Virus record (IMG/VR): IMGVR_UViG_3300010883_000022 | Location: 1-64,000 of that record | From: a virus | Direction: 5' to 3' (one strand) | Length of the DNA stretch: 64,000 nucleotides | Part shown: piece by piece, positions 26,826 to 34,488 of the stretch | Numbering within the stretch: position 1 is the first letter of the stretch | Layout of the letters: each line of letters opens with the position of its first letter | Notes under the pieces: generated by a model | What the model was told of the DNA's origin: nothing | The model's database searches: none | Seen by the model: the letters and a program-made list of their open reading frames with translations, nothing else | Made by a program: the position numbers and the translations under genes

Positions 26826-27656
26826 CTATACCGCCACGACGCCAGTTGCAACCTTATCTACATGGATGTCATCCATGTGACTTATCTGATTAGATTGCTG
26901 TCCGACACGTCCGTCTAAAATTTTATTTTTATTACGAATGTCATCCACATTAATGCTCAAACTATTGGCAATATCCCAGTAAGGAACCTGCCATTGTTTC
27001 TTAGCAATTAATACGGGAGATTCGTCCGGATCGGCGGGGGACGTAGAAACACTGCGCGCACGCTCCCCGCAAGTACCGTCTGAAACTTCCACGTTAGATC
27101 CATTGCGGTGTCCGCAACAATCTAACGGAAGAAAACCGCGCTTCTCTCTATCACTAAACGGCCATTGAGAGAAATGCTTTTTCAAATTATCACTATGTGT
27201 TTCAATCTGCTTCCAAACGATATCTACTGCAGGCCTATCTCGGGAGACGTTGCCGCCATACCACACTTCGTCCCCGTGCGCCGTACCAAATATTTTATGG
27301 TTTGAATTCTTCAAACGGCGACGAATAAACTTATTGACATACATAGCCTCCCCCGCCTCATTAGGCGTGTCGCTAATGATGTCAACTTCTTCGGTTAAAA
27401 GGTTAAACCTCTCAACTTCGCGCTCGCTGTCGTGGACGTGGGTAAACCGGTACTTGCTAGTAAGCTCCATGTACTTTTCTAACAACGTACCGCGATCACG
27501 AAGACCCACCGTATTAAAGCCAAAATTTTTAGTATGGCAGATCATTTCTGCGTGGCAGAAATGTATTTGGACGGAAGATATAGCACAAACTATATCTCCG
27601 TCCTGGTAAGTCTTCTGGTCGTCAGTTACGGAACCAACTTTTACTAACAGCTCCAC
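26826..27656 (-). CDS. Unknown protein beside fibre gene
   Basis: 276 residues from a GTG at 27656, five bases after GGAGGG. It contains His/Cys-rich sequence (VQIHFCHAEMICHTKNFGFN and PLDCCGHRNGSN). The C-terminus (DIRNKNKILDGRVGQQSNQI, then SHMDDIHVDKVATG) resembles a coiled-coil end. The composition does not suggest a membrane protein. It ends 8 bases before the fibre-like gene and may be its chaperone or a fibre part; this is inference from position. Confidence 0.6.
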   Translation of the reverse strand: MELLVKVGSVTDDQKTYQDGDIVCAISSVQIHFCHAEMICHTKNFGFNTVGLRDRGTLLEKYMELTSKYRFTHVHDSEREVERFNLLTEEVDIISDTPNEAGEAMYVNKFIRRRLKNSNHKIFGTAHGDEVWYGGNVSRDRPAVDIVWKQIETHSDNLKKHFSQWPFSDREKRGFLPLDCCGHRNGSNVEVSDGTCGERARSVSTSPADPDESPVLIAKKQWQVPYWDIANSLSINVDDIRNKNKILDGRVGQQSNQISHMDDIHVDKVATGVVAV

Positions 27657-27686
27657 GTCCGCCCTCCTGTAACATCCATGCCAGCA

Positions 27687-28076
27687 TCATGTAGGCTGCG
27701 TAATAAGTTCTCCCGCGACGGCAACGTCCCACGTTTCAGCGCCTGCCGCAGTAGCAGTCATCTTCAGGTAAATTTTTCTTGTGGGAACCGATAGCGTTCC
27801 CTCCATATTCTTATGAAGGTAATTTATCTGGAACAAAGTTACAGAGTCTCCAGCGAGGGCAGATTGGTCTGGAATAACCGTATGCTTAACACTCTCATCC
27901 GCAGTAGATGACGAGATATCTTTGTTGTATAGCGCAACAGTATACGCAATATCCGTACCTGATAATTGCTGCACAGTCAGCTTCTTAATCACGGCCTCCT
28001 GCGGAAAATCCAAAGAGAACACTTCAGACGAGCCTGCAGCACTGGTGAGGGCGTAATGAGTTTCATAAACTTTCAC
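27687..28076 (-). CDS. Small beta-rich virion protein
   Basis: 129 residues from a GTG at 28076 preceded by AAGGAG. Alternating hydrophobic strands (AVIKKLTVQQLSGTDIAYTV, RKIYLKMTATAAGAETWDVA) indicate a beta-sandwich. It resembles in style the other small structural proteins at 23.8-24.8 kb. Probable virion accessory protein. Confidence 0.65.
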   Translation of the reverse strand: MKVYETHYALTSAAGSSEVFSLDFPQEAVIKKLTVQQLSGTDIAYTVALYNKDISSSTADESVKHTVIPDQSALAGDSVTLFQINYLHKNMEGTLSVPTRKIYLKMTATAAGAETWDVAVAGELITQPT

Positions 28077-28089
28077 GAGTTATTTCTCC

Positions 28090-30468
28090 TTATGTTCCCG
28101 CAATCGGGCCGAGGTCGACTCCGAGCGATCCTTCTTCTGGATAAGGGTCGACGCTCTTCTGCTTAAGGAAGAGCACCAAGTCGCCCATAGATTCAAATGT
28201 ATTGCGCAAACTATCCTCTAGCTCAGGCATATCAGCTTTGCCATAACGATCGCCAAAGTCATCCTGGTGGAAGTAGAACATGAAGAGAATGCGACCAACG
28301 CGATCCATCCCCTTCATCAAGTCACCAAGATATTTGTCTACCATGGAATCCTGTCGAACAGCTTTCAACATAGAGCCAATCATGGCCGTATCAAAAACGT
28401 CCTTCTGGCCAAGCTGCGCTGCTTGCTGTGCGCCCTGCATTGCCATCGGATCGGGTACTGCCGTCGGATCGTACTGAGAGGGATCTCCGCGATACATATC
28501 CGCAACAGGTTGTTCTGCGCTCATGGGGAACTGCGCAGGCACCTGCCCACCAATCACATCCGTTGTACCCATCTGTGGCCCCGGGAAGCCTGGCGCCGTC
28601 GGGCCTGGCTGCAAGAAGGGATCCTGCGCCTGCTTCACATATTCTGCGTACTTCACACGATAACGAGCTTTACGTTGCTGCTCGGCCTCACGCAACATTG
28701 CACGCGCCTGCTTCTCGCGGAACCCGTGATCTTTGATCAATGCGATGAACGCCTGCTTCGGCTCCATGCGCAGATTGTTAAGCTCTACTTCATAACCACT
28801 GTGATAGATAGTCAGCTCGGCCGTCTTGGCCATGATCATCATCTCAGCATCAGCAATGTTGCCCGGAGCTAGCGGCTCTTTACTGTCGGAATCAAAATCA
28901 TCCGCGGGCTTAGCTACCGGAATGGCATAAAAATCTTCCGGAACAAACACATCACCCTGGGAAGCAACTAACTTGGAACCACCTTTACCCTTAAGATGAA
29001 TTCGCTGTCCGTCTCTATAAGGACTGTATTCGTCATCCCATTCTGCTCGACTAAAATCTCGGTGGCCGGCCTCGTAAACAGCGCGCCCACGTTCAGCATG
29101 AGTGTGAAAATTAACGTTGTAAACAATTTTGCCGTCTGCATCCCCGATAGTACTCTCAACACGGAAAGGAACCGTGCACTCACCTGTGCGCCCGCACAGC
29201 ATATAAGTGCTTCCTTTACTAAGGCTATCAGGAACCGACAACCCCTCGAGCCAGTCGGTGTACTCATCGCCCTCTACCTTAGAGACCGCCCACACTCGCG
29301 TGGGGTGTACGTTGATCCAGTCCTTCTTCCCGCCGCCTTCCGAGCGAACAAGCGTAGCAAACTTAAACCGCCCATTCGGCCCCATCGGGGCGAGTGCAAT
29401 AAAACAGCGCTCAATATCACCAGTATTTGTCAGAACCTCGTACAAGCCAGACTCAGCTGGGTTGAACAACTTCTTCTCTACCTGCGTATTATAAGCAACG
29501 CTGACCTCGTCCCCCGCGCGCTCATCCTTGATTAGAACACCGTCACGCAGAAGCTTTTCCTGGTCTTCCTCATCAGGGCCCTCGGGGAGCGTTTCCGACC
29601 TCGTGTAGTCGATCGTGATGATTTCCAGTGCGCCAGTTTTAATCGGGTGTGGGATAGTTGTATCGATCACGGAACCGGTACGAGATGTACGCTTACCTGT
29701 CGGTTGCGCGGGCGTTAACACATTAGAAGCGTTCTTGTGTAGTTCGCAGGCTTCCTTGAGTGCGCCAGAAAGTTTATCGCCATATAGCTCAGTCGCCGCC
29801 TTAAACACCGACGGGTAGCGATTAGCGACCTCGTACATAAACTTCACAGAATTCCCGCCCTCAGCAGCAACCACCGCCGGGAAGGTGCGCATATTTGCAA
29901 ACTTTTCTTGCTCCGCGGGCGGCGTCGTCGCCATATATGCCCAAACGGGGAGGAAGTCCTCTACCCATGCAGGGTATGCAGAACTACTCTTCACCCTATT
30001 ACTTGATAGTTGCTGCAAACTCGGACTCCTCACGCCGAGTTGGTGCGTATCCTTATCTGTCCCGTCGCCAAGAATGTTAGGTTTGCGACTAAGGAGATAA
30101 TTTAACCAGTTCTCCTTGAGGGGCACGAATACATCCTGATCTTTGATGTACAAGAGCTCGTGGCCTTTGAGCTCTCCGCGCAGGAAAAAGATGGGCACGT
30201 ACAGCCACATCGAACCGACCTTGAAGCCTACAACTCCAGCGGCCTTAGTATTTTCCTGGTTGCGCTCCAGGAGCTGAAACCCAACCTCAAAATCAAGCAG
30301 ACTGGGCGCCTTATCTCTTAAGTATGCATGAGCAAGATTACTCAGCGCCTGTTCAAACGGGATATCCTGCCCATCTCCACCGAGTTCGGCTTGCTTAGCC
30401 CACCCGCGCTGTTGATTATTCAGGGACAGTAGACTTTTTTGTGTACTGTGAGATAGTTGCAAGACCAT
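28090..30468 (-). CDS. Large virion protein of unknown role
   Basis: 792 residues. The N-terminal region (AHAYLRDKAPSLLDFEVGFQ, VGSMWLYVPIFFLRGELKG) is followed by beta-rich central parts, a Pro/Gln/Gly-rich linker near residues 620-690 (FLQPGPTAPGFPGPQMGT) and a helical C-terminus (MVDKYLGDLMKGMDRVGRIL). K-x-A sequences occur at WAKQAELGG, MAKTAELTI and YVKQAQDPF. It is preceded by a 97-base gap after the RNA polymerase gene. Size and place would allow a portal, but I see no portal signature, so I leave it unnamed. Confidence 0.7.
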   Translation of the reverse strand: MVLQLSHSTQKSLLSLNNQQRGWAKQAELGGDGQDIPFEQALSNLAHAYLRDKAPSLLDFEVGFQLLERNQENTKAAGVVGFKVGSMWLYVPIFFLRGELKGHELLYIKDQDVFVPLKENWLNYLLSRKPNILGDGTDKDTHQLGVRSPSLQQLSSNRVKSSSAYPAWVEDFLPVWAYMATTPPAEQEKFANMRTFPAVVAAEGGNSVKFMYEVANRYPSVFKAATELYGDKLSGALKEACELHKNASNVLTPAQPTGKRTSRTGSVIDTTIPHPIKTGALEIITIDYTRSETLPEGPDEEDQEKLLRDGVLIKDERAGDEVSVAYNTQVEKKLFNPAESGLYEVLTNTGDIERCFIALAPMGPNGRFKFATLVRSEGGGKKDWINVHPTRVWAVSKVEGDEYTDWLEGLSVPDSLSKGSTYMLCGRTGECTVPFRVESTIGDADGKIVYNVNFHTHAERGRAVYEAGHRDFSRAEWDDEYSPYRDGQRIHLKGKGGSKLVASQGDVFVPEDFYAIPVAKPADDFDSDSKEPLAPGNIADAEMMIMAKTAELTIYHSGYEVELNNLRMEPKQAFIALIKDHGFREKQARAMLREAEQQRKARYRVKYAEYVKQAQDPFLQPGPTAPGFPGPQMGTTDVIGGQVPAQFPMSAEQPVADMYRGDPSQYDPTAVPDPMAMQGAQQAAQLGQKDVFDTAMIGSMLKAVRQDSMVDKYLGDLMKGMDRVGRILFMFYFHQDDFGDRYGKADMPELEDSLRNTFESMGDLVLFLKQKSVDPYPEEGSLGVDLGPIAGT

Positions 30469-30565
30469 GCTTTTGACTCCGTCCGTGGAAGTTACCGCCC
30501 TACATAAAGGGCCGCATTCTTATACTAACAATTCTAATAAACTGAATATACCTCTTACCCGATAT
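30469..30565 (-). other. 97-base intergenic gap, possible promoter region
   Basis: Gap between the RNA polymerase beta' gene and the next virion gene, one of the longest in the window. It is AT-rich in its middle (TATAAG and TTTATT stretches on the minus strand). No good bacterial -35/-10 pair and no hairpin with a T-run is seen. It could carry a promoter for a phage polymerase. Confidence 0.35.
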
Positions 30566-32440
30566 CTATTTCCAACCTTTACTCAAACCAGAGCGCCCAA
30601 AGGTCTCGCCAGACATCAAGGAAGGAACATAACTAGTTCCGCTTGTATCGCTCACATCTCCACGGTGAAGACCTGAAAGTAAGCTACCCTGCCCACGTTT
30701 CTGCCTGGCGCCCATCATCCTAGCCGCCCAATCAGGATCGTACTCCAGTGATTTTTCTGCTGGACGCATTTCCGGCTGAAATCGCGGAGGCTCGTCATGA
30801 ACTTCCAGCCTATCAACCCCGAACTGTTTGAAATCTTTCAACATGCTCGGGCGAATCTTTGTACCAATAGTATAATGCAAGACGGGTCTCTCCAGATACT
30901 TTCCTTTTGCCTGGCGGTAATCAATTACCTGACTTCCTGGCCGCGCTTGGTACTGATTAACAAAGGAACTATACGGAATTATATCACCCGGCACATAGTC
31001 ACCGACCTCTTCATCTATCCGAACGTGGTCGATCAACCCCCGGGATACCAGCTCAATATTACGCCTATGCACACTAATTCCCGCGTCAGCGTAGGCATCG
31101 CTTAGGCTCCCCACAAGGTACCTGCGCCCTTCTCCGATGCCCTTATGTTGCACAATTTCTGCCGGATTGGGGACGCCTGCAGAAAGCACATCGCCGGCCT
31201 CTACCGTGTCGCCCGGCTTTACATTTACTTGGAGGCCTGGTTTCACGTAATGTTGCTCGCCCTGAATCGTTACGTAACTGCCCCCTTGAGGAGCCGCTTC
31301 AACCTTTTGTACTTTTCCATCAACTTGGGCATGCGCTGCGCCGTGCTTAAATGTCTTGGGAACATTGACCAACTGGTTAATCAACGCAAAACCGCTGACA
31401 CCTGCGGCAGCTCCCGCTACACCACCAGAGTGCTTAGATGAAATCTGCGCTTGGGTGAGCGGCTCAGAAACAGCTTGTGCAGCAGCCATTCCTACATAAT
31501 CACCAATAGGGGATAGCCCACCGCGCTCTCTCGAGCCCACATCCCGCGCATAAACACCGCCATCTGCCGGGCCACCTACCAACGGACTCCGGATAAGGAT
31601 TTGCTTAGTCCCACCCTTCCGCAGCTCCTTCAGAATTTTCTGCGTTAATACCGTGTTACGCTTATAACCACCCGCGGGTAATGCAAGAAGTGCGCCCTCG
31701 CTATCCATATCATCCGTATCAACGGGTAGTCCCAGTCGCGCAGCACCCGTTTCTTTATCGTCGTCTAAAGCGCTAACTAACAATCGGTGCGTTGCGCGGT
31801 TCATTTGCTTGGCCATGTACCCAGCATCAGCCGTAGCCAACTTAACATCAGTGATGCCTTTGCGCGCACCGTATGTACTAGCCCAATACTCCACAGGATT
31901 TAAACCCTCAGAGTAACTGCTAAGTACTGGGATGGGCAGCGGGCGGTCCTGGCCGTCCACATATATCCCATCGCCCGCAAGCAATCCGCGCAAGCTCCGC
32001 GCGTTGCCGCGGGACCCCGATGCGACCTGGCTCGCGAGGGGATTATTTTCTCGGGTACTTTCCTGATAAATCGCATCAATGAGCGGTTCGTTAGCGGCAC
32101 CAACAGCTTTAAGGATCTCTTCGTCTTTGCGCTTATCACTAAGCTTAGGGTTGCTATGAATAGCGGCAATCTTACGACGAAGCGGTCCGTATGCTTTTTG
32201 CGCAGCTAATGATTTGCGCATATGCTTCAAACCAAATGAAGTCCCGCCAGTAGAGTAAGCAACATCACGACCAACATCGGACAACTCTTTAGCAATCTGA
32301 CGGTACTGTTCAGGATACTTCTCTGCTACTTCCTGCAACAACGCATCGATGCCCTTCTTGTCGAGCTTGCGATTGTAGTCTCGCAAGTTCGCGGGGAGGG
32401 TCTCGTTGACCATCAATTGTCCGATAGTTGTATTCAACAT
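30566..32440 (-). CDS. RNA polymerase beta' subunit, C-terminal half
   Basis: 624 residues matching beta' from just after the catalytic domain to near its end. The N-terminus TIGQLMVNETLPANLRDYNR matches the TVGR...VPKGLPY segment of bacterial beta'. The sequence YSEGLNPVEYWASTYGARKG, about residue 177 on, is the bridge-helix region. VGMAAAQAVSEPLTQAQIS and KHSGG, about residues 315-340, match the trigger-loop base. VEAGDVLSAGVPNPAEIV matches the late jaw/C-terminal part. The Cys zinc site of beta' is replaced by SPLVGGPADGGVYARDVG, without Cys. It works with the beta-beta' fusion encoded four genes upstream. Confidence 0.92.
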   Translation of the reverse strand: MLNTTIGQLMVNETLPANLRDYNRKLDKKGIDALLQEVAEKYPEQYRQIAKELSDVGRDVAYSTGGTSFGLKHMRKSLAAQKAYGPLRRKIAAIHSNPKLSDKRKDEEILKAVGAANEPLIDAIYQESTRENNPLASQVASGSRGNARSLRGLLAGDGIYVDGQDRPLPIPVLSSYSEGLNPVEYWASTYGARKGITDVKLATADAGYMAKQMNRATHRLLVSALDDDKETGAARLGLPVDTDDMDSEGALLALPAGGYKRNTVLTQKILKELRKGGTKQILIRSPLVGGPADGGVYARDVGSRERGGLSPIGDYVGMAAAQAVSEPLTQAQISSKHSGGVAGAAAGVSGFALINQLVNVPKTFKHGAAHAQVDGKVQKVEAAPQGGSYVTIQGEQHYVKPGLQVNVKPGDTVEAGDVLSAGVPNPAEIVQHKGIGEGRRYLVGSLSDAYADAGISVHRRNIELVSRGLIDHVRIDEEVGDYVPGDIIPYSSFVNQYQARPGSQVIDYRQAKGKYLERPVLHYTIGTKIRPSMLKDFKQFGVDRLEVHDEPPRFQPEMRPAEKSLEYDPDWAARMMGARQKRGQGSLLSGLHRGDVSDTSGTSYVPSLMSGETFGRSGLSKGWK

Positions 32441-32464
32441 CCGTGTTTACCTATCAACGACTAC

Positions 32465-32851
32465 CTACGCTTGGAACGAACTTCCGCAACCGCATGACTT
32501 AACAGCATTTGGATTTTCGAAAGTGAACCCCCGTTTGTCTAGTCCGTCGTGCCAATCAATAACCGTACCATCTAGGTACAGGGCGCTCTTCTTATCAACG
32601 ACGACATCAACACCATGCTGGGTGTACCTATTGTCGGCTGATTTATCAAATTCAGATTCGAATTTGAGCGAATAACTGAATCCGCTACATCCGCCGCCTT
32701 CTACACCGACTCGCAAGAAGGTTGCCGCATCGAGTACGATCTGCAGGAAGATGGCGTCGGCTGGTGCCTGGGCCATCAGGGCAGCATTGACCTGGTCTGT
32801 CTTAACTTTTGTGACTTCTGCCGCTGCTTTTTCCGTTATAGAAACTGGCAT
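32465..32851 (-). CDS. A-type iron-sulfur cluster carrier (IscA/ErpA/HesB family)
   Basis: 128 residues from an ATG preceded by GGGGAAG. The family's three Cys ligands are present: GGGCSGF (Cys55) and SCGCGSSF (Cys120, Cys122). The fold motifs [19 protein letters not shown] and [16 protein letters not shown] are also there. Length is slightly above the usual 105-120 because of an insertion near residues 20-35. These proteins carry Fe-S clusters to target enzymes in the cytoplasm. In this genome it lies between the two RNA polymerase genes; candidate targets such as a phage Fe-S enzyme are not visible in the window. Confidence 0.93.
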   Translation of the reverse strand: MPVSITEKAAAEVTKVKTDQVNAALMAQAPADAIFLQIVLDAATFLRVGVEGGGCSGFSYSLKFESEFDKSADNRYTQHGVDVVVDKKSALYLDGTVIDWHDGLDKRGFTFENPNAVKSCGCGSSFQA

Positions 32852-32854
32852 AAT

Positions 32855-33427
32855 TTATGCACTTCCCCAGCTATTAAATACTGTTGTATATGGTTTCAAA
32901 TGGTCAATAATATCTTCGAGCATCAGGACATCAGAAATACACTTCTTAGTAATCTGGTCCATCGCTTTTTTATCGCCGTCAAGAATGGCCCGTAACCAAA
33001 CCTGACCATCCACATTCTTTTTCTGATTAACTCCCAGCACAGATGCGATGCGCTCTAGGCTGTTGTAGCCCAACCTCAAACTTTTGCGCGCGATCTTTAC
33101 CGGATCTACAATCTTAAAATCAGGCAACGGCGGAAGATCGTTAACTAACAACCTGGTACGCAAGAAAGGCAGATCGAAATCTACCCCGTTATGCGCTACC
33201 AAGATGTCGTACTTCTTCAACTCATTTGCTACTGCTTCAACAATCTTCGAATCATCCGACCGGGCTTTCGCCCAGTTTGGATTCAACTTATCAGCTCGAA
33301 ACACTGTAGGCTTCTTAAACGGTGTCTTGATAACAGCCGCCAGAATAATCCCAAAATCTGCCTGTAACGAACTACACTCTAGATCAAAGCACGCAGATCC
33401 AATCATATGCCGCTTTGTGCCACTCAT
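32855..33427 (-). CDS. DnaQ-like 3'-5' exonuclease with altered Exo III motif
   Basis: 190 residues from an ATG preceded by GAGGGAA. RNase H-like fold with Exo I FDLEC (Asp15, Glu17), Exo II HNGVDFDLPFL (Asp83, Asp85) and Exo III KCISDV (Asp166). In the DEDDy group a Tyr stands four residues before that Asp; here it is Lys162. It is closest in style to predicted exonucleases that act on DNA or RNA 3' ends. Lying inside the RNA polymerase gene group, it could act on transcripts or in DNA repair. Function of the unusual site is unknown. Confidence 0.85.
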   Translation of the reverse strand: MSGTKRHMIGSACFDLECSSLQADFGIILAAVIKTPFKKPTVFRADKLNPNWAKARSDDSKIVEAVANELKKYDILVAHNGVDFDLPFLRTRLLVNDLPPLPDFKIVDPVKIARKSLRLGYNSLERIASVLGVNQKKNVDGQVWLRAILDGDKKAMDQITKKCISDVLMLEDIIDHLKPYTTVFNSWGSA

Positions 33428-33458
33428 ATAAGTTCCCTCGCTTCCTTGCTCAGTACAT

Positions 33459-33698
33459 TTATGGCCTAATACGCGGAGATATATCTACCTCGTCCACTAG
33501 GACAGTTTTATTAACCCCCAATGATTCAAGTAATGAATTGAAGTCCTTATCTCCAACCTGCGACGTATAGTACGCACCTGGATGAAATTCAACTATCAAC
33601 GAAAGTGGGTTACCAGTTTCTTCATCATATACGACAACCCGGGTAGTTTTTACCTTTAAAGGCTTGCCGTTCTCATCAAATAATTCTGCACGTAACAC
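33459..33698 (-). CDS. 79-residue unknown protein in polymerase operon
   Basis: Starts at GTG 33698, directly after the upstream stop. Sequence with beta hairpins (RVVVYDEETGNPLSLIVEF) and an acidic end (VLVDEVDISPRIRP). No recognised family. Position between the PMGG-repeat gene and the exonuclease suggests it is made along with the transcription genes. Confidence 0.65.
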   Translation of the reverse strand: MLRAELFDENGKPLKVKTTRVVVYDEETGNPLSLIVEFHPGAYYTSQVGDKDFNSLLESLGVNKTVLVDEVDISPRIRP

Positions 33699-33700
33699 AC

Positions 33701-34477
33701 TTATTGACCCCGACTATTCGCATTACGCGCCATCTGTGCAAGTGCCGCAGTCCTATTAAAAATATCCGCTGCAGAAGGGGATATGCGCGCTTCACCAGTA
33801 GAACCAGTAAACGGCGAACCAACTGTTGGTACCCCTGACAACTCTTCAGAAACCTTAAGCATGTCACCACCGCCGCCGCCGTCGCCCATCGGAGGCCCGC
33901 CTCCGGCTTCAGGGCCCATTGGCATTGCTGGTTGAATTGCCTCGATCGGTTTGATCGCACTGCCTGGACCGGCAAGATCTACTGGCGGCGCCTCCAGGCC
34001 GTCAGCACCTTCGGGAGCCGTAGTGCCTTCCGGTGGCGGACCAAGCAAAGCTTCCGGAGGTAAACTAACGCCCATCGCGTTAGAAATGGCAACAATCAGC
34101 TTTTCCATGTTGTACAGCTTGGTGTTCAATTCTTCCGGATCAAATTTCTTTGCCTTGGCTCCGGCAGGACCCATAGCTCCGACGCCACCGCTGACGCCGG
34201 CATTAGAAAGCTCCTCCTGAATAATACTCCTAACATCCTCCGTAGGCGGAGGCGGCGGAGCATCCATTGGCGGCTCCATCGGAGGAGGTCCGCCCATTGC
34301 GGGATCACCGCCCATTGGAGGTCCACCCATTGGAGGTCCACCCATTGGAGGTGCGCCGCCCATTGCGGGATCACCGCCCATTGCGGGATCACCGCCCATG
34401 GGTCCGCCGGGAGGAACAATCCCCTGTTTCTCAAGCTGCCATGTTGCGAGCTTCAAAAGTTCTCTATTAATACCCAT
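33701..34477 (-). CDS. PMGG-repeat low-complexity protein
   Basis: 258 residues from an ATG preceded by AGGAGA. Begins MGINRELLKLATWQLEKQG, an amphipathic helix with a K-x-A sequence. It is followed at about residues 24-62 by a Pro-Met-Gly-Gly repeat (GGDPAMGG, GGPPMGG) and a proline run. A helical region (FDPEELNTKLYNMEKLIVAI) and more Pro/Gly-rich sequence follow. It is probably a flexible virion protein. It directly follows the RNA polymerase fusion gene; whether it binds the polymerase is unknown. Confidence 0.68.
   Translation of the reverse strand: MGINRELLKLATWQLEKQGIVPPGGPMGGDPAMGGDPAMGGAPPMGGPPMGGPPMGGDPAMGGPPPMEPPMDAPPPPPTEDVRSIIQEELSNAGVSGGVGAMGPAGAKAKKFDPEELNTKLYNMEKLIVAISNAMGVSLPPEALLGPPPEGTTAPEGADGLEAPPVDLAGPGSAIKPIEAIQPAMPMGPEAGGGPPMGDGGGGGDMLKVSEELSGVPTVGSPFTGSTGEARISPSAADIFNRTAALAQMARNANSRGQ
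34291..34400 (-). repeat. 15-bp tandem repeats encoding GG(P/D)(P/A)M units
   Basis: About seven units near 15 bp, such as GGTCCACCCATTGGA and variants, in frame with the PMGG-repeat protein. Likely prone to copy-number change. Confidence 0.85.
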
Positions 34478-34488
34478 TTCAAGGTCTC

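Noticed and set aside
26826-27656. Zinc-dependent enzyme based on His/Cys-rich stretches
   Set aside because: Spacing does not match a known site, so no function is claimed.
28090-30468. Portal protein assignment
   Set aside because: Size and place would allow it, but no portal-like helical or clip pattern is visible, so it is left unnamed.
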